A DNA stretch of 64,000 nucleotides from Erpobdella octoculata. Lineage: Eukaryota > Annelida > Clitellata > Hirudinida > Erpobdellidae. Below, piece by piece: positions 41,482-54,105 of the stretch. The DNA lies in the NCBI GenBank assembly GCA_963978895.1, contig OZ022238.1, positions 24,836,515-24,900,514 of the forward strand. The letters are read 5' to 3'. The notes beneath the pieces are model-generated. The model saw nothing but the letters and a program-made list of their open reading frames with translations. It made no database searches and was not told the DNA's origin. The position numbers and the translations under genes are program-made. Numbering within the stretch: the first letter of the stretch is position 1; every line of letters starts with the position of its first letter.

Positions 41482-42890
41482 TCAACTCTCCTCCAAGACA
41501 AATCCACTAAACAAATGTTTCGAGTGATAACTTTTGAGCTTCTCTCGACTGTCTTCTGACTCGAGGAGCATAACAAATCTCAGTCCGAGCTCCCTCAGGA
41601 AGGCAAACTCGCACCACAATGACGTGACTAGCAAAGGAGGGGAGTGGTTTTTCTCAAACTCCTGATGCAAGATTCTCATCAGATTTTCCCTCATGTCCTT
41701 AATCCTGCTCCTTTCATTCAGGTTTTCACGATCTACACATTAAAGATAAAATAATCTTCTTTTTTCAAAAATAACGTAACTTGAAGAATTAACTTTAGTT
41801 CAGTTAAAACAAAACTTGGGTTTTAGGATATGTCCATTTTTATTGAAAAAAAAAAAACTTTTTAAAACAAAATTGTGAACAAGCAACTAATATGTACCAT
41901 AGATTACTTTCAATTCTCACCTGGCATGCAGAGCAAGATAGAACAAAAAAGAGCCCTCTCAGTTTCAGTCAAGTGGAGTTCATTGAAGCCTGAAGAAAAA
42001 TGAAACAACTGATCGAGAAAGGAGGCAGCAGATGGTAGGTCGTCTTTTACATCAATTACGGAAACTGGAGTGGTACCATGAAAGTACATGATACCAGATG
42101 ATGTTTCCACACATGGAGAATTCATCAGAAAAGAAACCTGTTATCAAAGTTCAAAGTATCTATTTAAACCGCCAGTGACAAAATGATTAGATTATATGCT
42201 CTTTATTAAAAACCTTAAATTTTTTAGGCGATCGTTTACAAGGATATTAACTGATAATTTAATGATATAAAACAAAGTCGATTTGAGTATTTTTCGCTAT
42301 ACTTGCCCAAACGGAAAAATTTAAGGGCAAAGTAAATGTACAAATAAAATCATAATTATCTTGCTTGGGACATAGGCTATTCAAAGTTTGAAAAATTTTG
42401 TCACTAACTGAGAAAACAAGTAAAGATAAAAAATACATTTAAAAAAAAAGCTTTTATTTGCCTCTTTATCTGCGTCAACAAACCAAAATTTTTGAATCTA
42501 AAAATACTTTTTACACACACACACACACACATATATATATATTTATATATAAACATATCTGCATACATAATTTGCTAAGTATGTATGTACGTATGTTAGC
42601 AATTTCGCGTAAACTATATATATATATATCCTATTTGTAGGCTCTCGAATCATTTCAACGCAATGTTTCCCTTCATAAAAAATGATCTATCTGGCAGCAG
42701 ACTAGCTGTCGAGCCGAAGTAAGAAGTTCTGAGCCTATCATAGTCGTAGTCTAATGTTAAGTAGCTCCGAAAGACTGAGACTTCTAGCCATCATTTTTTT
42801 GTGATGGTTGGTGGCTCAGTTGGTAAGAGCGCTTGCATTTAGGCGAGGCGGTGTTGCCGTAGACACATGGGTTCGATTCCTAGTAGAGTC

Positions 42891-42942
<52 letters not shown>

Positions 42943-44083
42943 TAGCTGACCCAGCAAACGTTGTTTTGCCTTATAAATTATTTTAGTTTTTTTTTTTATT
43001 AAAAGTTTAATGTACAAATTATGTCAATTTAAAAAAAACATTATCTAAGAGCAATCGAGTGTACAATGTTTTTTGTCAGACTATCTTTAGCCAACACAAA
43101 CAAACTGGATGGTTTGCCCTCGCAAGAACATGTCACATATAATTGTCCGTGAGAAAAACATGGCGTGCCCAAATCTAAGCCACAAACAGACATTGTTTGG
43201 CCTTGCGGCTTATTAATTGTCATTGCGAATGCCAATCTAATTGTAAATTGAATTCATTTGAATTCAATATGCACTTCTGAAGAAATTATTGGGATCCGTG
43301 GCAGCAAAACACTTTCGCTTCAGAACTTGCCATTCAAAATGCAGGCTTCGACAATGTTTTTTATCATTTTTTTAATTACTAATCGCGTGCCATTGCACAG
43401 CCGCGGTGGGTTCAAATTTTGAAGTACAATAACCGGAGATCCAACTTTAAGTTGTAGATGATGCGGTGACATGCTTGGCAAATCCAATGAGTTCAAAAAC
43501 TCAGTTGGATAATTTAGGGCTTCGCTGGCATCGCAAACTGTATCAATCGATTTGTATGACACCAATTCGCCTGGCAACAACTGCTGTATCTTGAAATTTA
43601 AATCATTGACATCCACATTTTTTGCTGCAAAATGACTTTTTCTGCCAGCCACTCATGATTCAGCACTGTGGCCATGGATGATTGCTTTTTTATGTTGCAC
43701 ATTGCTTAGGTGCTGAATGAGCTGTTCTGCCTCCATCCAATAAATGCCAGACGATGCAACGGCCAAAGCTATGCCATTATTTGATCGTATTTCGGCGAGA
43801 ATTAGAGAAATGTTTTCCTAGTTCCACCTGGTGCATCCAAAAAAAGAATCCACCTTGTCCTTCCAAAACTGCCAGTATAATGCGGTTGTAAATGATTCTT
43901 TGTTCATCAGTGGAACATAGCGAGTAACAATCGCTGCCATTTCTACAGTATTGTACCGCAGTTCAACTGAAAGGAATCTGCCATGTTTTTGACCTTAAAA
44001 TGCAAGAAGATGAACATTTTCAATCTCAGGCAGTTAAAGATACTCTTTTATAGGAAACAGTATAAATGTAAATCATTGATCAA

Positions 44084-44132
<49 letters not shown>

Positions 44133-47100
44133 CTGTCTATCTGTTGAGTTTTCCTATAAAAAGGACATATTTGCACCTTTTGGTTTTTCCAAAAGAACTT
44201 TTTTAAATAATTAAAAAAAATATTCTAAATAGCCATCGACCTACCCTCAGATCTACCAAATGTACACAAAAAATTTAATAAAAATCGGTTCAGCCGTTTT
44301 GGAGGAGTTCAATTTCAAACACTATGACACGAGATTTATATATATATATATATATCTTTTTTTTATATTTATATTAATGTTTTTAAGACTATCAGAAACA
44401 GCTAAAAAAGTTTAAAATTAAAAATTGGTGCTTTTATAATGCTTCTTAGAAATTTAAACCCAAGAAATGGCTCGTTAAATGGAATGCGACTGGTAATCAG
44501 AAGTCTTGTTAACAATTGCTTTAAAGCTGAAATTATTACAGGAAGTAATAAAGGCGAAGACGTTTGCCTGCCTCTAATTGATTTGGAACCGAATAATTTA
44601 TTTGCCATTCAGAATGAAATGGCGACAATTTCCAGTAATGTTAGCTTTCGCAATGACAATTAATAAGAGTCAAGGACAGTCTTTTGATCATGCCGGTCTT
44701 CGCTCATGGTCAACTGTATGTAGCGTTAACTCGAGGAATATATCACGAAAATATAAAAGTTTTAGTGAAAGATACATTATATCTAGGAGATTTATTGAAA
44801 AACTCAAGAATTTGTACGAAAAGCATTGTTATCAAAGAAATCCTTTACTGAATAAACGAATTGTCAATTAGCCAATTATTCTACTCATCTACATGCATAA
44901 TTTCTTTTGTATGTATGTCTGTATGTATGTATGTATGTATGTATGTATGTATGTATGTATGTATGCGTAAAATAATATATAATTAGATTTAAACAAATCC
45001 GTCATTTTTGACGGGCTATCTCTAGTAAATATATATTATACATATTAGTCAAAAAATAAATTAAAAAAAAATGTTTTTCTTTGCCTCTTTATCTGAGTCA
45101 ACGAACTAAAATTTTTGAATCTAAAACAATCGAAAAGTGGGTGATTTTTCGTTTCTAAGATTTGATCACACCCGACAAACAAACAAACAGAGAGACGAGT
45201 GAAGTTAAATAAAAGCATTTAAAAACAGATTTCATTCATTTTTCACAGTTTTGCATTGTGCATTTTACCCATAATCAACAAACCAATCACAGCCAATCCA
45301 TGATAGGTAAATCAATCACAACCCGTTTGCTTTTTACCAATGACCGTACATAGATTGTTGCCACTGATTTATATATACATCACTGATTGTTGCTATGCAG
45401 ATCGTATGTTCATATGTGTGCTATTGTATACCAGGTATTTGTAAGGCGACTAAGGTACCCGCTAAATTTAAATTAATATTTACATATTATTTTATACTTT
45501 TTAGTTTTTTTCACTTGCCATCTAGCGAATGTAATGAAAGCCTAATGCGCCTGTGAAGATAAAATTATTATTTGTATTAATGTGTAGTATGCAAGTGTGG
45601 TTGTAAAGCGACTATCAACTTTTTAGATTTTTTCGCTAGATGGTAAACATCAGCTCGTTAAATTTGAAATATTCATTATTTTCTACTTTTAAGCTTTTTT
45701 TGAACTATCATCTATTGAATTTAAGGAAAACCTCACCCAACGAAGTATACGATCCATCAGGGAAAATGCTTTTGTAAAAAAAACACTACCATTACGGATT
45801 CAACCATTAGTGACATATAAAAGCTAATAAGATATACACAGCCGTACTTTCTTTGGCAATACATATATTAATATTGTAGTAAAATATAAAAATTTTATTT
45901 GAAATATGAAATATATATCAAAATATCAATAAATAAAAAATATAAATATAGTAAAATAATAAAAAGCTAGCATTCTAGAGAGTGAGTCAGTTAGTGATCA
46001 GCATAACTATATATATATTAATTAGAAAAGTTTTATATTTTGGATTTTGCTTTTATTTTTTACATACTATTTTTTTATCAACAATTACTGACTAACTTAC
46101 CAATCAAATGACTGGATTTGACTGTCTAATATTTTGCTCACATACCATTTTTATATGTAGAAATATCAAAAGCAAAAGACCTAGCCAATTTAATATTTTT
46201 CCTAAAGGACATGGAGAAACACTAAATATTGTTTAGAGTCAAATGTTAAAATGAAAAATATTATTAAATTGGGCCGAAAACGTTTACATTAATTATCATG
46301 ATCATACTCAATATTTTGCAAATTCATTTTTTTCTAATACCTTAGATTATTATAACATTTGCAGCGATAGACGTTATACTTCTACCTCTACTGCGAGCGA
46401 GTGCGAGTGTTGAGAGGAATGATTTTTTGATAAATTGTTTAAACATATTTATTTGTTAAATAAGCCCAGGCATAGCTGGGTCAACAACTAGTTTAATAAA
46501 AATATTAAAACATTACTGACAACAAATTAAAAATACCTCAACAGATCCTCTGTGAATTAAAAGAAACTTGTCCTGCTCTGAAAGCTCAGAAAATCCAGGA
46601 ATGCAAGAAGCAAAAGTGGAAATGTCCATGACCAGTTCATTCAATTGGTCAACCAGCTTGCACCAAGGACTGAAGGTAGAGTAGTCGTTACCAAACTTCT
46701 AAAAACAATAAAAGATCTAAATGACACTAATTTTAAAACAACTTCATATATATAAGATATAATCAAGTTTCATGTAGTACAATTCCCAACAATAAGGGTT
46801 ATTAGCAATTTTTTGGAGAACACTTGCACACATACAGACATTAGAAATCATGTATGTTGATAGTGATAACCTGTCAAAAATGACAAATTTTTTGAATATT
46901 AACATGTATATAACTCCGCTGCAATTGGATCGCCGAAATTGATCACGTGAAGAAGTATATTGCAGCTTACCGATCATTTTTGGTGTCGATGTTCCTTGTA
47001 AAACTGCTCCAACCTTTTCCCTTTATTCTAATAACTAGAAATACCCTGTCAAAAATGACGGTTTTTTAAACCCTTTATAATACTCTTCACTGCTGGTCTT

Positions 47101-50100
47101 GTTTGCTTGCTTGAATGTTTGCAAACCTTGAAAATGAAAATTAATTAACTCCCTGTCATCCAGTCGAGCAGAAATGTTAAATATAGGCTTGCTCTTCTTC
47201 TTTTTCGGTTTTACTTCCGCTTTTCATCGCTTTCACGATTCCTTCCAATTCGGTGCCTCCGTTCATTTCTAACCTTGGCCATCTCAACCCTAAAACCCAG
47301 ACTGCACAGATCATGGCTGACACATTCTCCCCAGGACTTCTTGCACCTGCCCCTGCTCCTTGAACCAGCCACCTCAAAGTCTCTACAAGCAGATACCCAA
47401 TCATCTCTGCTTTTACACTCCAGGTGCCCAAACTACCTCAGTCGACCACGCCTCACAACATCAACGCTCCTAATGACAATACATTCTATTAAAGTTTAAA
47501 AAATTTTTTAAGAACATTTTTTTTTAATTAAAAATAAAAATTATCTTTGTTTTAAAAAAACAAATTAAATAGAGTTATATAGATGTTTACATATATAAAT
47601 TCCAAGAAATGTCGTTTTAAAAGAAACATTTTTGCAAAACATGAAAAGTTGGCAAATCCTGAAATACAAGGAAATTGTGAAAAAAACCCTTTTCTTACAG
47701 CTTGTTTGTTTTTATCAAACTGTCTTACATTATATAAAGCACTTTTTCCATTTCTACCATTATTATATGAAGCTCAATCAAGTCAAGTCTAATTGTTCAA
47801 TGCTTTAGATCGAACCTGGTTCGAGCAAATTAAAATCACTACATTTTATTCCATGACTTCTTTTGAACACTAAATCCAGCTTAATATTTGATGTAATAGA
47901 ATAAACTCTTGCATAATAAGCTCAAGTAAGAATGTTTTCGGTCTATAGGACTGACAGTTTACTTTTACTTTTAATAACTTTTATTACGCACCTGTACGCA
48001 CATACAAAACATATAAACTGCTGACCGCCCCAAATAGGTAGTATGCATTGTATAAAACGTTAAATACACTACGCTTATATACTTATTGTCAAGTAAAAAT
48101 TATTATAAAAAAACATTATTAAAAAAAACATACCACAATTGTATCAACGCTCCTTATACCAAAAACATGTTTCATGAAGGCCTGTTGAATCTCATTTATC
48201 AGTTTATCCTCTTCATTTAACTCAACCTCACAACTTAAATCTTTTGAATCATCCGAAAAAGGAAATGTCAGGCTTTGATTGTTTGATGTTGAAATAAAAG
48301 GAAACGAAATTCCATTAGCTAAAGTAGAAGCGGCCGCGCTACTGTTGACTTGGACGGTTGACATGGATACAGGAAGGCAGATGGGAGCCAGCACCGAGGT
48401 CAGTATTGAAGGAAGTGACGTTCTGCTAATGACATTGCGAACCCCCATATTATCAATCGTTATAACTGAAGGGCAGACGTTGGATGACTTCAATGTTGTT
48501 GATGCTTCTGTAAAAACTGCTTTAATGAGTGGTGATGAATTTGACATAGAATTTATTACCACTTTAGAGACCTTCGGATTTGACCTCTTTACATTTAGGT
48601 GAGGTAATACACCTAATAAGGACTTGGCACTTTTGGCCTTCGTGTTCACAGGGATTTTGGATGTGCCCACAGACATTTGGCTTTGAACGGCAAACATTCC
48701 CATGGATGTGGCCAAAAATTGAAGAGGCATAGCGTTTACCGTGTTTGTTGTGGTTTCTGTTGAGGTGCTGTCTGCCATCAAGGTCACTGTTTTTGAACTT
48801 TCAAGTGACTGCGTCGTGGCAATTAAAAACTTAAGTGAGCTATCGGTTAGGTAAACAGGTGATGTGTTCGTGAGAATTTTTCCTGCATTGTTACTGTTAA
48901 TGCTGATAAAGTTGCTCTGGCAGCCATTTGCTGGCTGATTTTGACTTTTTGGCTTGATGGCCTTGAACATAAGTCCAGTTTCTGACGTTAAACTTTTGCA
49001 GGATTCAAGTGTCAGGGTCACAGATCTAGATGGAGCTGCCGATGAAGAAGAAAGTGACTTTTTCAATGACTTCTCCGTTATGATTGTGTCAGAGAGCCTC
49101 TTGACGGGGAATTTGCCACCACGAGTTTGAAACTTAGTAAAACCCTGAGATAAGCCTGTTGCTGAGCTTTCAGGCGATTTGAGACTAAGAAGTCCGTGGA
49201 GTGCTTGTGCTGTTTGAGAATCTTCAACAGTTCTGCTTGCTTCACTAATCAGCTCCTTCATCTTGTGCGATCGTCTTCCCAGTTTTGCAGCTTATAATTG
49301 TGAACAAAGATTAGTAAATGTTTTGAAATAATAAACAATTTATTTTAATAACAGACATAATAATGAAACTCACAGATCAAATTAACATTCACTTTTCATT
49401 TTAAATACCTGATCTTGACATTCCAAGGGCAAGACATTTTTTGAGACGACAGTACTGACATCGGTTTCGAGTGACTACATTGATGTCACAGTTTCTGTTG
49501 TAATAACATTTCTTTCTACTTGGATCACCAATATCTTGGAGAGCCCTCCTAAAGAAACCCTGAGTTTAAATTATAACAAATTTAAAATTAGCCACCATCC
49601 CCACTAGAGTACTGCACGAGACAATTTTTGCAGCCTGGCCCGTTTTGTAAGCCAAAATTCCAGACGCGGACCGTTTTTACAAGCCTAAAATCCCTATAAA
49701 CCTGGCAAAAAATCTCAAAACGGCCCGGCCCACCCTGTGCGGTACTTTAATCCCCACACCTATTTGACCATTGTGAGTGAAATTACTTCAAATGATCTCA
49801 GTTATATCAGAATGTAATAACTTAAATTTTAAATTATCGAAGCTGTTAGATTTATCATGCACTAGGAGTGTAACCAAATTCGATTGGGATTTGAACTATA
49901 TAATAAATAAACTCAATTTAGGAGTGCCAAATAGAGTTTACGTGAAAATATGTTGTAGGTCATTAAAATATATAGTTAACATGACTAGACTAATTCAATT
50001 ACAGTATCGAACAGATTAATTGAAACAAAAATTTTTTTTGCATTTCTTGCTTTGACGATATTTTTATTATTTGTAATTGCAACACTGTCAGTTTTTTACT

Positions 50101-53100
50101 TCTTAACGCAGTCTAGCGAGCGTTGCGCAGTGTGTAGCAGGTGTTTTGTGATTGGTTGAGGGATTTAATAATGACAGATAAAAGAGTTTATAAAAAATTT
50201 CATCTTGTTTCAATTAATCTGTTCGATACTGTAGGCTGGCATAAGAATATATTAAAAAAATATGAAAAGTATTTTTTGATTTGCTTTTAAAAATATAGTA
50301 TATTATGCTGATTATTATTATTATATTATTAAAGATTATGCTGTATTTTGTTTATTTAATTCCCTTTGACTGTGTATATCTTTCTTTGTCCTTTGTAATC
50401 AAATTTTTAACAATTTTCCAACTAGCAAAAATTCTGAAACATATTTGAAACCTAACTGAGAGAAACTCAATTGTTTCTACAATTATTCAACAACCATTTC
50501 AATTCTAATAACAAAATCAAGTTTTTATTCAAATGCGAAATATAGTCGTGTTTAAAAAAATGTATTTAACTGGTTTTCACCTTTGTCAACGCCGGCAAGT
50601 CAATTAGTATGTTTACTTTGTTTCAAGAAAGAATGAAGACTGCCAATAAGTGTAATGAAATTTTATAATATTTAAAATCTAGATTCAAGTTGGTTGGGAC
50701 ATTTCCTTAGTTACAACTCAACTAGATCTTTCGCATGAATTTTTAATTTTTTTCAATGAAATAAACCATACCTAACATATTTTTTAAATAAGGCTGTTCC
50801 GATATGACTTTTTCCGATTATGCCGATACCGAGTATAGCCGATTATTAAAATTGCAGATACCGATTATTTTATAAATACTATTACTTAAGTGAAAATGGT
50901 TGTTCCGAAACATACGGCATCCGCTCACTCGCTGTGATAATGGTTAGTGGTTGTCCCGCCAACACTAAAATATCGGCAAGATCAAAGAGAATTAAAAATT
51001 TAAATTCTTTTTGATAATTTAATTTTTAAACCAGTTAATTTTCAAAACATGCCGCCCAACTTTTTGATGTCATTTTTATATTCTTTTATCAATTTAATTT
51101 TCTTTCAATCAATACTTTACTTTCATTCGCGAATGACTGAAGAACACCGACGTTTCCTTTGGTGTCATTTTTATTTCTATTATTTCAACTTTCATTCACT
51201 GCACAGTGAAAGATTTTTTTTATTAGTTGTTGTACTTTCACTAGATAATATACGAACAAATTGTAAGTGGGTAGTTTTTCAGAAAATGTTTAATCGGCAC
51301 CGATTATTTTTTTCCCTTGCCGATTATGCCGATTACGGCAATAATCGGCCCGATTATGCGTGCGCCGATTAATTGGGCCCAGCCTTACTTTTAAACCTCA
51401 ACAATCCAGACCTACCTTACAGCCCTCACAAGCAAGCACTCCGTAGTGAACACCAGATGACTTGTCACCACAGACAAGACACTTATGAATGATGAAAGGT
51501 GTGCTCTCTGTACTTTCTTGTATTATTATGTCCTTCTCTAGTTTTTGAACTGCTGAAATGTAATAATAATCAAATTAGTGACTATTAAAATTAAAAAAAA
51601 GTTAACTTTTAATTACTAGAAAGAATAACTTGGTCCATTAAGATTAAAACTGTGCAGATTTTTATATAAAATAAAACCTCGCTGATTCAAAGTTTTCAAC
51701 ATCAAAGTTACGACTGATGTTTATTGGCATATCGGTTGGTCTTAGTTTTGAAATTTTGAGTAATAAAACATAATTTTTAGAAACAATAGATGTGTACAAT
51801 TTAAAATTTTTCTAAAGTTATTGGATAAAGAGCAAAATATAAAAAAAATTATCTAAATAACTGTGTTTTACTTTGTTGTTCCATAGTCTTGAACATTGGT
51901 ACTTCCTGTTGATCATCTGTTCGATCCGACTTTATGCTGACATCAAGATCACCAGTATCTCCACTCCATGTCGGGAGAGACGTTATAAACACTGGGTCAT
52001 CAGTCCCAAGTTTCGTGGTCAGAAGATAAAAAGGTGCATCCTTTGTTGACATTACCTGGATAAATGTTAGTCACTGAGAACTCAGAATAGCAAGGTGTCC
52101 ATTCAGTAGGGACTAAACAAAGTGCATTTTTTGCCAAAGCCCGAATATTTCCGAACAACTTCGGCCGAAGAAGCCTAAACCTAATATTCCAGCCGGCCAA
52201 AATCACAAGCGTAAGAAACGGGGGGCAGGAGCATATGCCCCCCAAATTTGAGTAGGTCAATAATTTTTCCAGCAAGCAGTGGAAAAATAAAAGTTTCGAA
52301 ATTTTTTTTTAAAAAGTACCCCTGATCCGATTACCATACCGGTCATAAGTTTTTTTGGGAGAAAAAAATAAAATAAGTTTCAAATTTTTTTTCAAAAGTA
52401 CCTTGGTTTGTCTTTGACTACCCCCCCCCTTGGTCATCAGGTTTTTTTGGGAAAAAAAGAGGGTTTCAAAAAAAGTACCTCCGTCCGACTACCACCAGAA
52501 TGTACAACTGATTAAAAATAAATAAATAAACTCAGATAGATATAAAAGTAAATAGATTGATATAGTAAATAGTATCTAATTAGCAGTCAAAGTTGACTAC
52601 TTGGAGATTCTTAGTTAGGAATAACAGCATTTCAATTTTGCTGGTATATTGTTACATCAAAGATCATTGCATATATCCATGCTAAAAGGTGGGGCACCAA
52701 AGAATTTGTTGAAAGGCAAGGCAAGCTGTTGATAAGTATATTTTTGGCTTTCCAAGATTTGATTGGATCTTTTGGAAGCGAGTGTCCTGGAATACATGCT
52801 TCTTTTATGTACAGCTTAGAACAATAAACAAAAGGGGTTTCGCTTGTTTGTGCTACTGTCATCATTGTCGTCTTTTATTTATTTGTTCAATTGCGAAGCA
52901 CACTTCAGACAATATCTTTCACTGATTTATTAAAACTCCACAGACACGATATCATATGGTTCGTATGCATGACTATGCTCGACGTTGTACCCGACCTATT
53001 ACCCGGGTATTCCTGATTTTGTTGAGTATCCAGGACAGGAGATTAAATTTTGAAATAAACAACAAAGACATCCCTGTTTTGTTTGTTATCAAACTAAATG

Positions 53101-54105
53101 ACATAAATTATTTGTGAATTCAACAAGTTTAAAATTTTGGAAAGGTGTATATAAGCCGATTCTTTCATTATTCGGCTTCGGCCACAGTTTGAAGCCGAAG
53201 TCAGAATAGTTCCGAATGTCTAAACTTCCGGCTAAAGCCAAAGCAAAGCTTACTAGTCCCTATTATTCAGCATTTAAAAGACCTGCTTTACATAAAAAAC
53301 TTAATCTGCCAAGAAATTCCTCCCCTGCAATCCCGGGCCGATTTTCGTGGCTCTGTCCGTCGAAAAATCCGTTTGGCCCATTTCATAGGCAAAAGTTTCA
53401 GTCACAAAAATCTTGGCTCGTCTTGACTTCAAACTTGGCTCGCCCCGTTTGAAAACTCTAAAATCAAGGCACGGTCCATTCAGTACTCTACTACATATGC
53501 TAAAGTCAACATTAGAATCTGCTAAGCTTTAACACTATTTAAGGGCCTTACTTAATAAAAACCATTTCAACATGTAGCATAATCACAAGCTAAAGCATGA
53601 AAGAACTAAATGTTCTGCTAACCTGCTGTTGCTGGACTGGTTCAAGCAATTTTCCACTCCAGATAGTTGAATCAATCACTGAAGCAGAGTTGGCTACATT
53701 TGCTTCGGAAGCATCAAGTCGAGATCTATCCACAATTTCAACATGCTCAATGAAGTCACCATCTGAGTGAACAAGTTGTCCAACGACTGATGAATCGTTT
53801 TGAATAAGTTGGATAAAATTGTAATGTTTTTGTGGCTGTTCTTCCTCTTGCTCTTCAACATGCATGTCCAGATCTGCTTCATTAAGGTAGGTGGTCACTG
53901 AATCGGTACATTCAGAACTTCCAAAACCGAGTGAGTTTACTCCACCTGTTGGTGATGCTGCAGTAACCTCGAAAGAGAAAGTTTTGTCTTCATCAACAGC
54001 CATAGCTTCTGATTCTGATGAAGCAAGGAGGTCAAGCTGTTGCTTTTTTGTGGCAGAGTTCAGGTCAAACTTCGTCTTGAAGAATGATTGGTCATCGGTT
54101 TGCAT
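41482..54105 (-). CDS. Nuclear hormone receptor, NR1-like (8 coding exons, 913 codons)
   Basis: A ligand-type transcription factor, expected to act in the nucleus. Exons: 54105-53623, 52055-51872, 51552-51416, 49559-49409, 49290-48134, 46698-46537, 42137-41921, 41732-41482 (stop TGA); GT/AG sites and phases all agree. The C4 DNA-binding domain (about residues 247-312) has [20 protein letters not shown] then CKGFFRR (P-box EGCKG), second-finger cysteines in CYYNRNC and CQYC, and [19 protein letters not shown], as in the Rev-erb/E75/E78/ROR/PPAR part of the NR1 subfamily. The ligand-binding domain has the helix 3-5 signature [19 protein letters not shown], then [14 protein letters not shown]. 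The final [11 protein letters not shown] may be a weak AF-2 helix. Unusual: a 246-residue acidic N-terminal region and a roughly 385-residue Ser/Thr-rich hinge. The first ATG in the exon (54129) is out of frame and opens an 11-codon uORF overlapping the start used here. The exact orthology group is not resolved. Confidence 0.93.
42450..42510. repeat. Short dispersed repeat (GCCTCTTTATCTG family), copy 1
   Basis: AAGCTTTTATTTGCCTCTTT, ATCTGCGTCAACAAACC, AAAATTTTTGAATCTAAAA. The same block recurs at 45068-45128 and 54913-54958. Each lies beside microsatellite or transposon DNA, so it is probably part of a repeat family rather than a receptor regulatory element. Confidence 0.6.
42801..42892 (+). 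repeat. tRNA-like sequence / SINE head with (TA)n tail
   Basis: It has a polymerase III A-box-like TGGCTCAGTTGGTAAGAGC (42812) and a perfect B-box GGTTCGATTCC (42870), spaced as in a tRNA, followed directly by (TA)n. The acceptor stem does not pair well, so a tRNA-derived SINE fragment is more likely than a working tRNA gene. Confidence 0.6.
42942..43990 (-). mobile_element. Helitron with PIF1-type helicase relic (minus)
   Basis: The 3' end in minus sense is GCAAAACAACGTTTGC (hairpin), TGGGTCAG and CTAG at 42942, before T. Upstream in the same sense are helicase pieces: a Walker A region reading APGGTRKT (normal GKT changed to RKT, about 43840), [16 protein letters not shown], then [18 protein letters not shown] and GTRLVIKKM (43470-43360), then [19 protein letters not shown] and FSHGQLYVT (43235-43080). 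Frameshifts and a central deletion inactivate it. It lies in the ligand-domain intron of the nuclear receptor (46537-42137), in the same orientation. Confidence 0.85.
44430..45025 (+). mobile_element. Helitron with PIF1-type helicase relic (plus)
   Basis: The plus-strand frames read [20 protein letters not shown] and, after a frameshift near 44,640, [13 protein letters not shown], the C-terminal helicase motifs. A (GTAT)n tract follows, then the hairpin CCGTCATTTTTGACGG at 44999-45014, GCTATCT and CTAG at 45022-45025, before T. It is opposite in orientation to the helicase relic at 42942-43990. The 5' limit is unknown; the 43991-44429 stretch has (TA)n tracts and Helitron-5'-like sequence. 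Confidence 0.8.
45068..45128. repeat. Short dispersed repeat (GCCTCTTTATCTG family), copy 2
   Basis: It contains TTTGCCTCTTTATCTGAGTC, AACGAACTAAAATTTTTGAA and TCTAAAA, as in the copies at 42450 and 54913. The following 45129-46440 is intronic, AT-rich, and shows no gene. Confidence 0.6.
46464..46490 (+). mobile_element. Helitron 3' terminus (CCCAG family)
   Basis: Hairpin CCCAGGCATAGCTGGG, seven nt (TCAACAA), then CTAG at 46487-46490 before T. The element body must extend leftwards but its 5' end is not recognised. The terminus lies 47 nt from the receptor exon at 46698-46537. Confidence 0.7.
46860..46890 (-). repeat. Decayed Helitron terminus (GTCAAAAATGAC family)
   Basis: ATAGTGATAACCTGTCAAAA followed by ATGACAAATT matches the intact terminus at 47035 but lacks the CTAG. 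It is probably an older copy. Confidence 0.4.
47035..47064 (-). mobile_element. Helitron 3' terminus (GTCAAAAATGAC family)
   Basis: In plus letters this reads CTAGAAATACCCTGTCAAAA then ATGACGG, which is the reverse of the plus-strand helicase-Helitron end at 44999-45025 (CCGTCATTTTTGACGG ... CTAG). The body should extend to higher coordinates; 47,180-47,480 there is GC-richer repeat-like DNA without an identified gene. Confidence 0.65.
50002..50231. mobile_element. Tc1/mariner-type MITE (230 bp)
   Basis: Terminal inverted repeats of about 27 bp, starting CAGTATCGAACAGATTAATT on both sides, are flanked by TA at 50000-50001 and 50232-50233. It has no coding frame. It is in the nuclear receptor intron between the exons at 51552-51416 and 49559-49409. 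Confidence 0.85.
50789..51387. mobile_element. hAT-type MITE with CCGATTATGCCGAT subterminal repeats
   Basis: The ends TAAGGCTGTTCCGATATG and TAAGGCTGGGCCCAATTA (reverse complement of the right end) are flanked by TTTTTAAA (50781-50788) and CTTTTAAA (51388-51395), a 7/8-matching 8-bp duplication. Both subterminal regions repeat CCGATTATGCCGAT. The right end lies 29 bp from the receptor exon that ends at 51416. Confidence 0.8.
52107..53262. mobile_element. hAT-like element (TAGGGACTA ends)
   Basis: The left end TAGGGACTAAACAAAG and the right end TAGGGACTAGTAAGC (reverse complement) are followed inward by GCCAAAGC/GGCTTTAGCC-type motifs. The flanks CCATTCAG and TTATTCAG share 6 of 8 bases. At 52280-52500 the interior contains a piece related to the GTCATCAG-TTTTTTGG family of 60345-61538. 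It lies in the receptor intron between 53623 and 52055, with no transposase frame. Confidence 0.6.

Noticed and set aside
42801..42892. Functional tRNA gene
   Set aside because: A and B boxes are good, but the acceptor stem does not pair and a (TA)n tail follows; a SINE head is more likely.
48279..48602. 107-residue plus-strand ORF inside the receptor
   Set aside because: It is antisense to the large hinge exon of the nuclear receptor, whose splice phases and domain order are consistent.
52107..53262. Perfect hAT target duplication
   Set aside because: The flanks match only 6 of 8 bases, so the element is reported with reduced confidence and no strong claim about age.
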